DNA of 64,000 bases from Paeniglutamicibacter antarcticus (lineage in GTDB: Bacteria > Actinomycetota > Actinomycetes > Actinomycetales > Micrococcaceae). Where the stretch lies: assembly GCF_900010755.1 (NCBI RefSeq), contig NZ_CZJT01000103.1:1-64000 (forward strand), written 5' to 3'. Shown here piece by piece: positions 1 through 10,183 of this stretch. The position numbers and the translations under genes are program-made. The number at the start of each line of letters is the position of its first letter. Position 1 is the first letter of the stretch. The notes below the pieces were generated by a model. It searched no databases, had not been told where the DNA came from, and saw only the letters and a program-made list of their open reading frames with translations.

Positions 1-46
1 CGCCCCCCCCCTACCGGTTCGCGGCCACGTGCCATAGCATGGCCAA

Positions 47-898
47 ATGCCAGATAACTACGCTTCGGTCCCGCTGCGCGAACTCGCCAACGGCGCATTC
101 ATCCCCTCGATCGGCCTGGGCACGTGGCCGCTTGACGACATCCAGGCGGGTGCCGCCGTGGCCCACGCGCTGGAGGCCGGCTACCGCCTCATCGACACCG
201 CGGAAAACTACAACAATGAGACGGGCATCGGCGAGGGCATCGGCACCCTTCCGCTCCAGGTGCCCCGCGAAGAGCTCTTCGTCACCTCGAAGTTCAACGT
301 GCAATGGCATTCGGTCCCCGGGGTGCGCGACGCCTGGGAAAACAGCTGCACACGCTTGGGACTTGAATACCTTGACATGTTCCTGATCCACTGGCCGAAC
401 CCGGATGCGGGGAACTATGTGGAGGCATGGAAGGGGCTGGTCAAGTTGCTCAAGGCCGGCAGGGTGCGGGCGATCGGCACCTCGAATTTCACCATCGACC
501 AGCTGCAGGAGCTCATCGATGCCACCGGCGTGGTGCCGGATGTGAACCAGATCCAGTTCTCGCCGTTCTGGCTTGATGAGAAAAGGCTGGCCTTCCATGC
601 GGAGCACGGGATCGTGACCGAGGCCTGGGGGCCGCTGGGACGCGGCAAGCACAACCTGCTGGAGACCGAACCGGTGCTTGCGGCCGCGCACGCACACCAG
701 GTCACCCCCGCCCAAGCGGTGCTGCGCTGGCACGTGCAACGCGGCGTGGTGCCGATCCCCAAGAGCGCCGACCCCGAACGCATGGCGCAGAACCTTGACG
801 TGTTTTCCTTTGGCCTGGATCCGGCAGAGATGGCGGCGATCGACTCGCTGAACGGAAGTGCCGGCGCGCCGGTGTCCCCGATGGAGTTCGGGCACTAG
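47..898 (+). CDS. Aldo/keto reductase family oxidoreductase
   Basis: A 283-residue cytosolic NAD(P)H-dependent oxidoreductase of the aldo/keto reductase superfamily, closest in style to the 2,5-diketogluconate reductase branch. Such enzymes reduce aldehydes or ketones to alcohols; the substrate cannot be read from sequence. The catalytic tetrad is visible as Asp50 and Tyr55 (LIDTAENY), Lys82 (TSKF) and His115 (LIHWP), and the cofactor-binding IPKS motif is at 237-240. Length is normal for a single TIM-barrel enzyme. No Shine-Dalgarno sequence is evident before the ATG, and only 46 bases of upstream sequence are in the window, so the start is likely but not certain. It converges on the UvrA-like gene, with about 40 bp between stops. 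Confidence 0.9.
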   Translation: MPDNYASVPLRELANGAFIPSIGLGTWPLDDIQAGAAVAHALEAGYRLIDTAENYNNETGIGEGIGTLPLQVPREELFVTSKFNVQWHSVPGVRDAWENSCTRLGLEYLDMFLIHWPNPDAGNYVEAWKGLVKLLKAGRVRAIGTSNFTIDQLQELIDATGVVPDVNQIQFSPFWLDEKRLAFHAEHGIVTEAWGPLGRGKHNLLETEPVLAAAHAHQVTPAQAVLRWHVQRGVVPIPKSADPERMAQNLDVFSFGLDPAEMAAIDSLNGSAGAPVSPMEFGH

Positions 899-937
899 GC
901 GCGCCGGCGCCTTCCGGGCACCGGTGATCCGCGTGTT

Positions 938-3322
<2,385 letters not shown>

Positions 3323-3358
3323 CGTTGCTCCATCGTTTGCAGGGTGAATCTGTCTCGC

Positions 3359-3375
3359 GGGCGAAAGTTTCGCCC
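3359..3375. promoter_or_regulatory. Perfect palindrome upstream of the UvrA-like gene (candidate operator)
   Basis: GGGCGAAA-G-TTTCGCCC is a perfect 8-bp inverted repeat around one central base. It lies 37 bp upstream of the start of the UvrA-like gene. Its size and position fit a dimeric repressor operator, but it could also be a small mRNA hairpin. No regulator gene is adjacent. Confidence 0.4.
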
Positions 3376-3449
3376 TTCAGTCTATGAGCACTGCGCGCCG
3401 CAGCGCTTCTCCGGAAGTGCTCGAATCCCACAAACCGCCATGCTGGCCG

Positions 3450-4709
3450 TCAGGTGATGTTTTGCTTGTCGAGGTGGGCGCCCTGGGCGCGGGCTAGGTG
3501 GGTGGCCCGCGGAGTGATCAGCAGGGTCAGGAACAGGATCACCGCAACCACGATGAAGGCGTTGAGCACCCCGAAGTGCTCACCGAGGAATCCGAGGACC
3601 GGCGGGCCGTTCAGCATCGAGGAATAGCCGAAGATCGCCACGATGCCCACCCGGCGGGCTCCGTCGGTTGGATGTGCAGCGGCCACCGACATGCCCACGG
3701 GGAAGCCGAGCGATCCGCCCAGTCCCCAGAGCAGCGCGCCGGTGAAGACGGCCCAGGGTGCCGGAGCCAGGATGAACAAGGCGATTCCGGCCAGGCCCAT
3801 GATTCCCATCACGACCAGTGCGCGCTTGTGGCCGAAGCGGTCGATGACAGGTCCGCCGAAGATCCGCCCCGCGGTCATCGCCGTGACGAACGCGCCGAAG
3901 ACCAGCGCGCCGCCGGCCTCCGTGAAATCGTGGTCATCGACCGAGGCGATGGTCAGCCAGTCGTTGGCCGAGCCCTCGGCGAACGCCAGGCCGGCAACCA
4001 TCAGGCCGATGAGCATCAGGTGCCCGTCGCGGAAGACCCCGAGCACCCGCTGGATCCACGACTGCCCGGCCGTGTCGTCATCGACGCTTTTCTCCCCCAC
4101 CGGTTCGAGTTCGGTGAGGTTGCGGACGAAGAACATGCCCAGGGCGATGACCAGTATCCCGACGATGGCGAAGTTCCACATGACGCCCAGGTTGACGCGT
4201 GCGGCGGCGGCTCCGGTGACGGCACCGACGATCGTGCCGAAACTGAAGAATGCATGCATCAGCGGAAGCAGGGTTTTGCCGATGGCACGTTCAACCGCGG
4301 CCCCGTCAACGTTCATCATCACGTCGGTGGCGCTGAAGACGAAACCGTAGAACACCAACACCGCGATGGCCGCGGGCACGTTGCCCATCAGGTCGGTCAC
4401 CGCTCCAAGGACTGCCAGTGCCACGCCCAGGCAGAGCAGTCCGACGGTGATCCCACGACGCACGCCCAGCTTGGCCAGGAGGCCAGGGGCGAACGCGAGG
4501 CCGCCAATCGAGCCGATGGCCAGGGCAAGAAGCAGGACCCCGACATCGGCGGTGGATAGGTGAAGCTGTTCACGCACCGCGGGAAGCCTGGCAACCCAGG
4601 TTGCGAACGCGTAGCCGCACAGGAAGAAGATCCCAAAGATTGAGTTACGCCAAGCCGTGTTGTTCTTGGTGGTGGCAGGTTTTTCAGCGGCGGATTGCAG
4701 CTTGGGCAA
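3450..4709 (-). CDS. MFS transporter
   Basis: A 12-helix major facilitator superfamily permease of about 419 residues, starting after a hydrophilic N-terminus (first helix around IFGIFFLCGYAFATWV). Substrate unknown; the fold resembles the sugar/drug MFS proteins common in Actinobacteria. The reading frame stays open to 4796, but I prefer the TTG at 4707-4709 because GGAAGG lies 6 nt upstream, whereas the two ATGs at the far end have no good ribosome site and would add a polar 29-residue extension. It is transcribed away from tRNA-Arg and towards the UvrA-like gene, and may be co-transcribed with it (127 bp between them), which would suit an efflux role. The efflux role is inference. Confidence 0.85.
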   Translation of the reverse strand: MPKLQSAAEKPATTKNNTAWRNSIFGIFFLCGYAFATWVARLPAVREQLHLSTADVGVLLLALAIGSIGGLAFAPGLLAKLGVRRGITVGLLCLGVALAVLGAVTDLMGNVPAAIAVLVFYGFVFSATDVMMNVDGAAVERAIGKTLLPLMHAFFSFGTIVGAVTGAAAARVNLGVMWNFAIVGILVIALGMFFVRNLTELEPVGEKSVDDDTAGQSWIQRVLGVFRDGHLMLIGLMVAGLAFAEGSANDWLTIASVDDHDFTEAGGALVFGAFVTAMTAGRIFGGPVIDRFGHKRALVVMGIMGLAGIALFILAPAPWAVFTGALLWGLGGSLGFPVGMSVAAAHPTDGARRVGIVAIFGYSSMLNGPPVLGFLGEHFGVLNAFIVVAVILFLTLLITPRATHLARAQGAHLDKQNIT

Positions 4710-4889
4710 CGGGGACCTTCCGGAAGTGAATTGTTGATGCGGGGAAACTGGCAGGCACTGGGACTTTGGTATCGCAACCTGATTGCCTTTCATCATACGA
4801 GAGCAGCATCCGCTTGCCGAGGGGTTGCTCCCGTGTCGTTCCGCCGTGAAGCGGGGATAACGAAATATGAGCTCAGCACTTCATTAGGC

Positions 4890-4895
4890 TATGAT
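4890..4895 (+). promoter_or_regulatory. Candidate -10 box for tRNA-Arg
   Basis: TATGAT lies 10 nt upstream of the first tRNA base, matching the expected -10 position. No convincing -35 element is visible 16-18 bp further upstream. Confidence 0.4.
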
Positions 4896-4905
4896 TCTTG
4901 TGCCA

Positions 4906-4978
4906 GCCTCCGTAGCTCAGTGGATAGAGCAACAGCCTTCTAATCTGTCGGTCGCGCGTTCGAGTCGCGCCGGGGGCA
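4906..4978 (+). tRNA. tRNA-Arg (anticodon TCT)
   Basis: A cloverleaf can be drawn. The acceptor stem GCCTCCG pairs with CGGGGGC (one G-T pair). The D arm contains AGCTCAGTGGATAGAGC, the anticodon loop is CTTCTAA with anticodon TCT, and the T loop contains GTTCGAGTC. The last anticodon-stem pair is a C-T mismatch next to the loop. The discriminator base is A. The following bases are CCCA rather than CCA, so the CCA end is probably added enzymatically. Confidence 0.93.
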
Positions 4979-4986
4979 CCCATGCA

Positions 4987-5030
4987 AAGCGGTCCTGACT
5001 CGTTATTGAACTAGTTGGGGCCGCTTTTTC
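4987..5030 (+). terminator. Intrinsic terminator after tRNA-Arg
   Basis: AAGCGGTCC (4987-4995) pairs with GGGCCGCTT (5018-5026), 9 bp with one G-T pair, followed directly by further T residues. It lies 8 nt beyond the mature tRNA end. Confidence 0.7.
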
Positions 5031-5210
5031 GTGCCCAAGATCAGTCACCTTGGGGGGGAATCTGGGGGCAGTTTTGTTTCAGACGTGCACGGATTACCCG
5101 TTGATGCCGCCGACATGCGCCGACAAAAAGCGGGTGATGTTCAACCAGAAACAAGCCAAGGGGTTCGGGGAGACATATGTCGGTGAACCACGTGGCGTTT
5201 CCGGCGCTGG

Positions 5211-5657
5211 CTATATCGGTAGACGGCCGCCGGACTTCAGGTTCTTCATCACGATGGTGCTTGTGAGCTTCTCGACCCCTGGCAGTGCGATGAGGACGTC
5301 GTCGTAAAAGCGCTGGTAGGCGGGCAGGTCCACGGCCATCACCCGGAGCAGGAAGTCAGGTTCGCCAAAGAGCCGCTGGGCGTCAACGATCTGCTCGTTC
5401 AGGGTGACTTCTTGTTCAAAGGCCTTCATGTTCTGCCGGTCCTTGAGCGTGACAAAAACCAATGCTTCGAAACCAAGGTTGATTTTCACCGGGTCAACAT
5501 CCGCCCGGTAGCCGCGGATGACACCCGTGGTTTCGAGGTCCCGCAACCGGCGATGGCACGGTGCCAGTGTCAAACCAACCTCTTGGGCCAACGCGGTGGC
5601 TGTCATCCTGCCGTCGTCCTGCAAGTGGCGCAGTATCGCGCGATCAATTCCATCCAT
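5211..5657 (-). CDS. Lrp/AsnC family transcriptional regulator
   Basis: A 148-residue regulator with an N-terminal winged helix-turn-helix (MDGIDRAILRHLQDDGRMTATALAQ onwards) and a C-terminal RAM ligand-binding/oligomerisation domain (FGEPDFLLRV...LPGVEKLTSTIVMK). Members sense amino acids and usually control transport or catabolism. The frame extends upstream to 5783, but the ATG at 5655-5657 is chosen because GGAGG lies 6 nt before it and the family begins at this point. It is divergent from the LysE-type exporter at 5840, the classic regulator/exporter arrangement, so it probably senses the amino acid that the exporter removes. Confidence 0.9.
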   Translation of the reverse strand: MDGIDRAILRHLQDDGRMTATALAQEVGLTLAPCHRRLRDLETTGVIRGYRADVDPVKINLGFEALVFVTLKDRQNMKAFEQEVTLNEQIVDAQRLFGEPDFLLRVMAVDLPAYQRFYDDVLIALPGVEKLTSTIVMKNLKSGGRLPI

Positions 5658-5743
5658 TGGGGGCCTCCATTCACGAAGTTCTCTCAGTTTCACGATCCAT
5701 GACGCATGTTTATTGCTCGAACTACAAACTAGCAGAATGTTTC

Positions 5744-5751
5744 TTGCGCAA
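5744..5751. promoter_or_regulatory. Palindrome in the Lrp/LysE divergent promoter region
   Basis: TTGCGCAA, a perfect 8-bp palindrome, sits mid-way in the 182-bp divergent intergenic region (5658-5839), which is A/T-richer than the flanking genes. It is a plausible core of an Lrp-type operator. Lrp sites are degenerate, so this is tentative. Confidence 0.35.
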
Positions 5752-5839
5752 TTTGCCGAGAATGCGAAAGAACTCGCAAGCACATTTCGCCGGATCTTTC
5801 CTATGCTTTCCAGTAAGTTCCAAGCAGAAGGGGATCATC

Positions 5840-6619
5840 ATGGATCCGCAGGTATTTTTAGGCTTCTTGATCGTCTCGTTTTCACTCGCCATGACCCCGG
5901 GTGCCGACTGGGCGTACGCGATTGCCGCTGGCTTGGGACGATACCGTGCGGTTTCCGCTGTCGCCGGGTTGTGCACCGGCTATGTTTTCCACACCATCTT
6001 GTTGGTGGCCGGCATGGCCGCCCTGATCGCCAGCTCACCGAAGCTGCTTTCCTGGCTGACCCTGGCCGGTGCTGCCTACCTCATCTGGCTCGGCATCTCG
6101 ACGGCACGCAGCTGGCGCGGGGCAGGATTCAGCGTGGGCGACGGCAAGAAAACCGGGACTTCGGCTGCTTCCGATGCTTCAATGCCCGAAGCCATGCACA
6201 CAGTTTCCGGCAACACCACATTGAAGGTTCGCACTCAAACCCTGAAGGCCGCCAGCGAACCCGCCGAACGACTTTTTGGCCCGGACTTCTTCCGTGGCCT
6301 GGGAACCAGTGGAACCAATCCGAAAGCACTGCTTCTTTACCTGGCACTGATCCCGCAGTTCATCCGTTCCGATGCGGAACTTTCGGTACCCGTCCAGACA
6401 GCGGTTTTCGGCCTCTCCCACATGCTGCTTTCGGTCTTCATCTACTCCGGCGTCGCCATCGGGGCACGCGTGTTGTTGCGATCCCGCCCGACCGCGGCCC
6501 GCGCGGTGACTCTCAGCAGCGGGTTGATCATGATCGGGCTCGGCCTCGTCTTGGTCATTGAGCAGGCCCCCTCATTGCTCGCATCTCTCCAGACGCTGCT
6601 CTCCATCGCCGGCAACTGA
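5840..6619 (+). CDS. LysE family amino-acid exporter with enlarged cytoplasmic loop
   Basis: A 259-residue LysE/RhtB-type translocator expected to export an amino acid across the cytoplasmic membrane. The family start MDPQVFLGFLIVSFSLAMTPG is preserved, with the TPG motif in helix 1 and the conserved GTSGTNPKALLLYLALIPQF before helix 4. Family members usually have 200-215 residues. The excess here is a hydrophilic stretch of about 50 residues (roughly 95-150, rich in Ser, Thr, Lys, Gly) between the third helix and the conserved NPK motif. The ATG at 5840 follows an AAGGGG ribosome site; the longer open frame upstream overlaps the regulator gene and is not used. It is paired divergently with the Lrp-type regulator. 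Confidence 0.88.
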   Translation: MDPQVFLGFLIVSFSLAMTPGADWAYAIAAGLGRYRAVSAVAGLCTGYVFHTILLVAGMAALIASSPKLLSWLTLAGAAYLIWLGISTARSWRGAGFSVGDGKKTGTSAASDASMPEAMHTVSGNTTLKVRTQTLKAASEPAERLFGPDFFRGLGTSGTNPKALLLYLALIPQFIRSDAELSVPVQTAVFGLSHMLLSVFIYSGVAIGARVLLRSRPTAARAVTLSSGLIMIGLGLVLVIEQAPSLLASLQTLLSIAGN

Positions 6620-6690
6620 CAGCTCCGGGACCGCCAACCGATTCCGATAGGGTTCATAGGGAATGATTTCCCCAATCGAACGGATATTTC

Positions 6691-8139
6691 ATGCGCAGGC
6701 TCTGGGCCGCATTGATTCTTGGTCTCCTCGTTGTACTCGGCGGGACGGGCCCCGCACACGCGGCGGGTGCCACCGACGTTGTCGTCGAGGACGCCGCAGG
6801 AGCACTGGACAAGAACACTTTGCTCCCCGGAATTGATGCCATCAATTTCAACGAGCCAACCAAGGTTGCCATTTACGCCCGCAACGGCGAGTACTCGGAC
6901 AACCTCAACGAGGAAGTGCTGGCGTTCGCCCGGGCCAAGCACCCTGAGTGGCTTAGCGCCGATGGACAAAAGTGGGCCGATTCGCTCTTCGTCTTCGCCT
7001 TGGATCCAACGGGCCGGCAGGTCGGAACGTACATGGGCGAGAACCGCAAGGTGTCCCTCGACCAGCAAGAATCAATCCAGGAAGCTACAAAGGACTTGTT
7101 CCGCGAGGCCCAGTGGACCGACGGCACCATTGCCGGGGTCAAGCGCGCTGCCGCTCTTATGAACCGCCCCTGGTACAAGAACCCCGCGGTGTGGGGAGTT
7201 TCCTCCCTCGTCGGCTTTGCAGGGATCGTCACCATCGGCAGCAACCTCTATATCCGCCGTCTCTACGGGACCCGCTCGAAGCATTCTTTGGCAGATGGCA
7301 ACGCCAGCTACGCAAACGTCACCATGGACCTTGAAGTCACCGAACTCAACGCCCGCACCATTCCTGATTCCTCGCGCTATGGGCATCTGGTCCTTGAGAA
7401 GTACAGGGATTTCCAGAACCACTATGGCGAGCTGACGACCCTGGCCAACCAGGCCAACGACCTGACCGCCAAGGAAAAGCAACGCAAGCAAGGTGCCCTG
7501 ACACTCAAGCGTTATGCAGCCGAGGCAGCGAGACTCGACGGGATCGATGATGTCATCGCCGACACCAACACATTCCTGAACATGGGTTCGGGGTGGGAAG
7601 CAGCCTGGGACCGCCAACTGGCACCGCTCAAGGAAGACCTCGCGGGGATCACGCAGCTGCTCGCGGTCAAACATGCGGTGCCCAAATCCGCCACGGCCCT
7701 CGCGCTGACCTCCTTCGCCGCGCAAACCCTCAAGGATATCGATTCCTGGGGAGCACAGCTTTCGGAAGGACCGTCGAAACCGGAGGACGCCCTGGACAAG
7801 ATCCTGGAAACCCGCAAGGAACTGACCGGGTTGCTACGTAAGCATTCGGAAACAGTGATCGCCAACTACGCCAAGAACAACACCGAAGCCTCCCTCATGC
7901 GCGCCGCGATGCGCACGCCGAAGGCTGGCAGCCTCCGCAATTCGTCGACCAACAGCATCCTGGGCACCGTGTACCCAGCAAACCAGTTCTGGTCGGTCGT
8001 TGGATTCAGCTCCGGGTTCAACAGCGGCAGGTCCAGCGTGCAGGAAGCCAGGAACCCCAGTTCCTCCAGCGGGAGTTCCACCGGGTACGGAAGCAGCGGG
8101 GGCAGTTTCAGCGGTTCGGGCTCATCGTCCCGTTTCTAA
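6691..8139 (+). CDS. DUF5129-type secreted/membrane protein (TPM-like domain)
   Basis: A 482-residue protein of unknown function resembling actinobacterial DUF5129 proteins. It has a signal peptide (MRRLWAALILGLLVVLGG, cleavage near AHAAG) and an extracytoplasmic TPM-like domain (about 25-145, starting VVVEDAAGALDKNTLLPGID). A single membrane helix follows (about 168-188, VWGVSSLVGFAGIVTIGSNLY), then a long helical, probably cytoplasmic region rich in charged residues. The tail of about 40 residues is almost only Ser and Gly, ending SGSGSSSRF. The TPM assignment rests on the domain start and architecture only. It is followed by a strong hairpin and converges on sodA copy 1. Confidence 0.75.
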   Translation: MRRLWAALILGLLVVLGGTGPAHAAGATDVVVEDAAGALDKNTLLPGIDAINFNEPTKVAIYARNGEYSDNLNEEVLAFARAKHPEWLSADGQKWADSLFVFALDPTGRQVGTYMGENRKVSLDQQESIQEATKDLFREAQWTDGTIAGVKRAAALMNRPWYKNPAVWGVSSLVGFAGIVTIGSNLYIRRLYGTRSKHSLADGNASYANVTMDLEVTELNARTIPDSSRYGHLVLEKYRDFQNHYGELTTLANQANDLTAKEKQRKQGALTLKRYAAEAARLDGIDDVIADTNTFLNMGSGWEAAWDRQLAPLKEDLAGITQLLAVKHAVPKSATALALTSFAAQTLKDIDSWGAQLSEGPSKPEDALDKILETRKELTGLLRKHSETVIANYAKNNTEASLMRAAMRTPKAGSLRNSSTNSILGTVYPANQFWSVVGFSSGFNSGRSSVQEARNPSSSSGSSTGYGSSGGSFSGSGSSSRF

Positions 8140-8228
8140 CCCGTGTCCCAATGACTCCCGCTCAGGTTTTCGCCCATGGGCACTCGACCTAAATCCAAGG
8201 AAAATCTGGAAGCCGGGGCTTCTCCAAC

Positions 8229-8272
8229 GTCGAAGGCCAGGTGCATGATTCTCCATGCACCTGGCCTTCGAC
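8229..8272. terminator. 19-bp perfect hairpin between convergent genes
   Basis: GTCGAAGGCCAGGTGCATG (8229-8247) and its exact reverse complement (8254-8272) flank a 6-nt loop. There is no U-tract on either strand, but its place between the DUF5129-type gene (+) and sodA copy 1 (-) suggests a bidirectional terminator. Confidence 0.65.
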
Positions 8273-8312
8273 ACTTCAACCCGCCACTACCTGGCGGATC
8301 CAACGTCCGGAA

Positions 8313-8957
8313 TTGTTACTTGCCCGGGACGATCAACGTCGCCGCACCCGCACGCGCAGCCTCAAAACGAGCCGACACATCCGCCCAATTCACAATGTTC
8401 CAGAAAGCCTTCACGTAATCGGCCTTCACATTCACGTAATCCAGGTAGAACGCGTGCTCCCACATATCCAACATCAACAACGGGGTCGTCGCCACCGGAA
8501 CATTGCCCTGCTGGTCATACAACTGCTCAATGACCAACTGCGAACCCAAACCCTCAAAGCCCAACAACGCCCAACCCGAACCCTGCAAACTCATCGCAGC
8601 AGCCGTGAAGTGCGCACGGAAAGCATCAAACGAACCAAACTGGTCATCAATCGCCGCAGCCAACTCACCCTCAGGCTTGTCCCCACCCTCCGGGGAAAGG
8701 TTGTTCCAGAAAATCGAGTGGTTCGTGTGACCACCCAAGTGGAACGCCAGATCCTTGGACAACTTCGGAACATTCCCGAACTCACCCTTCTCACGAGCCT
8801 CAGCCAACTGCTCCAACGCCGCATTCGCACCGGCAACATACGCAGCATGGTGCTTGGAATGGTGCAACTCCATGATCCGCGCCGAAATATTCGGCTCCAA
8901 CGCCGCGTAATCATACTGCAGCTCAGGCAAGGTATAAATAGCCAAAATGACTCCTCA
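8313..8957 (-). repeat. 645-bp perfect direct repeat, copy 1 (contains sodA)
   Basis: Read base by base, this block is identical to 37160-37804 (offset 28,847) in the same orientation. It runs from 3 nt beyond the sodA stop codon to 12 nt upstream of its TTG start, so it includes the GAGGAG ribosome site but no promoter. Outside it the flanks diverge at once. No insertion sequence, terminal inverted repeat or target duplication is seen at either edge. Confidence 0.95.
8316..8945 (-). CDS. sodA: Superoxide dismutase [Mn/Fe], copy 1
   Basis: A 209-residue iron/manganese superoxide dismutase, converting superoxide to oxygen and hydrogen peroxide in the cytosol. The metal ligands are His28, His76 (HTNHS), Asp160 and His164 (DMWEHAFY). 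The DQQGN stretch near 144-148 resembles Mn-type enzymes, but metal choice cannot be settled from sequence. It starts at TTG with GAGGAG 5 nt upstream. It lies 51 bp downstream of the flavin reductase on the same strand, so it is probably co-transcribed from the SoxR-type promoter. It is identical at nucleotide level to the copy at 37163-37792. Wobble positions favour G and T (TTG, GGT, GCG, GTT), unlike the C-ending codons of neighbouring genes. Confidence 0.96.
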   Translation of the reverse strand: MAIYTLPELQYDYAALEPNISARIMELHHSKHHAAYVAGANAALEQLAEAREKGEFGNVPKLSKDLAFHLGGHTNHSIFWNNLSPEGGDKPEGELAAAIDDQFGSFDAFRAHFTAAAMSLQGSGWALLGFEGLGSQLVIEQLYDQQGNVPVATTPLLMLDMWEHAFYLDYVNVKADYVKAFWNIVNWADVSARFEAARAGAATLIVPGK

Positions 8958-8996
8958 AATAGTGTTCTGCTGTGTCGCTTCCGGGGTCGGGAGTGA

Positions 8997-9515
8997 CTAA
9001 ACGGTGAGGCGGGAATGCTCACCGATGCTGTGGTAACCGCGCTGGTGGTACACCAGGGGTGCGGCCGTGGATTCGCTGTCGAGGACTTCCACGACCGATG
9101 CTATAACCAGTGTGGCCTGCCCGGCAGGGGTTTTTGAATGAATTTCGCAACGCAAGACGGTGCCGAGACCGTGAATGAGCGGTTCCCCAGTGTCCAGGTG
9201 TTCCCAGCTATCGATCTGGGCGAAGCGTTTGTCACCCGGGGCGGCAAAGAGGGAAGCCAGCTGCGTGTTTTCCGCGGTAAGCAGGTGGATCAGGATGGAC
9301 TTTGCATTCAGGATGGCGCTTGCCGAGCCCCTGTCGCTGGTGACGTTGAAGGCAACCAGTGCCGGATCGACAGCCACGGAAATCAACGAGGACGCGGTGA
9401 TTCCAGCGGGGCCCAGCGCCCCGGTGGTCGTCACAATCGCCACCCCGGCAGGGTGGTTTCCAAAGGCCGCGCGGAACTGCTCAGCCATTGTCGGTTCGAC
9501 GAGTTGCCTCTGCAC
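8997..9515 (-). CDS. Flavin reductase family protein (FMN-binding split barrel)
   Basis: A 172-residue short-chain flavin reductase (HpaC/ActVB-like), which transfers electrons from NAD(P)H to free flavin, often for a partner monooxygenase. The fold is visible from FRAAFGNHPAGVAIVTT through SSLISVAVDPALVAFNV (flavin phosphate region) to the C-terminal GYHSIGEH motif. It starts at GTG (9513-9515) preceded by GAGAGGA. No partner oxygenase is nearby. It sits between soxR and sodA copy 1 on the same strand, directly behind a promoter with MerR-family architecture. That suggests a role under redox-cycling stress, perhaps reducing quinone- or flavin-type compounds; the role is inferred. Confidence 0.88.
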   Translation of the reverse strand: MQRQLVEPTMAEQFRAAFGNHPAGVAIVTTTGALGPAGITASSLISVAVDPALVAFNVTSDRGSASAILNAKSILIHLLTAENTQLASLFAAPGDKRFAQIDSWEHLDTGEPLIHGLGTVLRCEIHSKTPAGQATLVIASVVEVLDSESTAAPLVYHQRGYHSIGEHSRLTV

Positions 9516-9567
9516 TGCGATTGATTCCTCTCGTGATGTGCCGCTTTACTGCGACCCTCAAGCACTC

Positions 9568-9598
9568 ACGCTAGAACCTCAACTATGGTTTAGGTCAA
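9568..9598 (-). promoter_or_regulatory. SoxR-type promoter with 19-bp spacer, driving flavin reductase (and sodA)
   Basis: On the minus strand a TTGACC -35 element (9593-9598) and a TAGCGT -10 element (9568-9573) are separated by exactly 19 bp, the over-long spacer typical of MerR-family activated promoters. The spacer region carries the near-palindrome ACCTCAACTATGGTTTAGGT (9576-9595, plus strand), close to the known SoxR box (CCTCAA...TTGAGG). It overlaps the soxR stop codon and lies about 50-80 bp upstream of the flavin reductase start. Confidence 0.75.
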
Positions 9599-10060
9599 AT
9601 CGGGCTTCTTTTCACGGAACATCAGGGCGCCGCCATCGGCATCGGCGAGCCTGTCTTCGGGGTTTACAAAACCGCATTCAGTCAGCGACAGGCAGCCACA
9701 GCCTATGCACCCGCCCAGCCCGTCGCGCAGTGATTGGAGCTGGTGGATTCGTTCCTGCAAATCATCGCGCCAGGCCAGCGATAGCGCCTGCCAGTCCCCC
9801 TGAGTGGGCGCGCCGTCGTCAGGCAAACCGGCAAAGAGTCCAGCAATCGCCTGCAGTGGGATACCGGCGCGCTGGGCTGCCCGGATGACCGCAACCCGAC
9901 GCAACACACTGCGGTCAAAGCGGCGCTGGTTCCCCGAGGTGCGCCACGACTTGATCAACCCTTGGCGCTCGTAGAAGTGCAACGCTGAGACGGCAACACC
10001 GGAGCGAGCCGCCACCTGCCCCACGCTCATATCCCGGGAAATGTTTTCTGACATGCTCAT
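9590..10060 (-). CDS. soxR: Redox-sensitive transcriptional activator SoxR
   Basis: A 156-residue MerR-family regulator with the SoxR hallmark. The N-terminal winged HTH (MSVGQVAARSGVAVSALHFYERQGLI) is followed by a dimerisation helix and the [2Fe-2S] cluster motif CIGCGCLSLTEC, with Cys118, 121, 123 and 129 in CX2CXCX5C spacing. Oxidation of the cluster by redox-cycling drugs or superoxide switches on target promoters. ATG 10058-10060 is chosen with GGGAG 9 nt upstream; an in-frame GTG at 10081 is possible. The SoxR-type promoter overlaps the end of this gene and points at the flavin reductase and sodA copy 1, so these are the likely targets. Confidence 0.94.
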   Translation of the reverse strand: MSMSENISRDMSVGQVAARSGVAVSALHFYERQGLIKSWRTSGNQRRFDRSVLRRVAVIRAAQRAGIPLQAIAGLFAGLPDDGAPTQGDWQALSLAWRDDLQERIHQLQSLRDGLGGCIGCGCLSLTECGFVNPEDRLADADGGALMFREKKPDLT

Positions 10061-10183
10061 TTGCCCATTCTCCCAGCCCACCCATGAGCGCGGCTCATTT
10101 CAGCGGACGCGCTTTTCGTCTAAAGTCACAAGAAAGGTACACGACATTTTGGCCGGTGTCTCAGCAGAGGATAGAAACCCCAT

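Noticed and set aside
5041..5210. G-rich doublet and open sequence just after tRNA-Arg, considered as an integration (att) remnant
   Set aside because: No integrase, no repeat of the tRNA 3' end and no phage genes nearby; the next gene is an ordinary Lrp regulator.
8229..8272. 19-bp inverted repeat near sodA copy 1, considered as an insertion-element end that moved the gene
   Set aside because: Not repeated at copy 2 or at the other edge, and it lies between convergent genes where a terminator is expected.
9061..9080. Possible second promoter directly before sodA copy 1
   Set aside because: The 51-bp gap between flavin reductase and sodA shows no convincing -35/-10 pair, so co-transcription is the simpler view.
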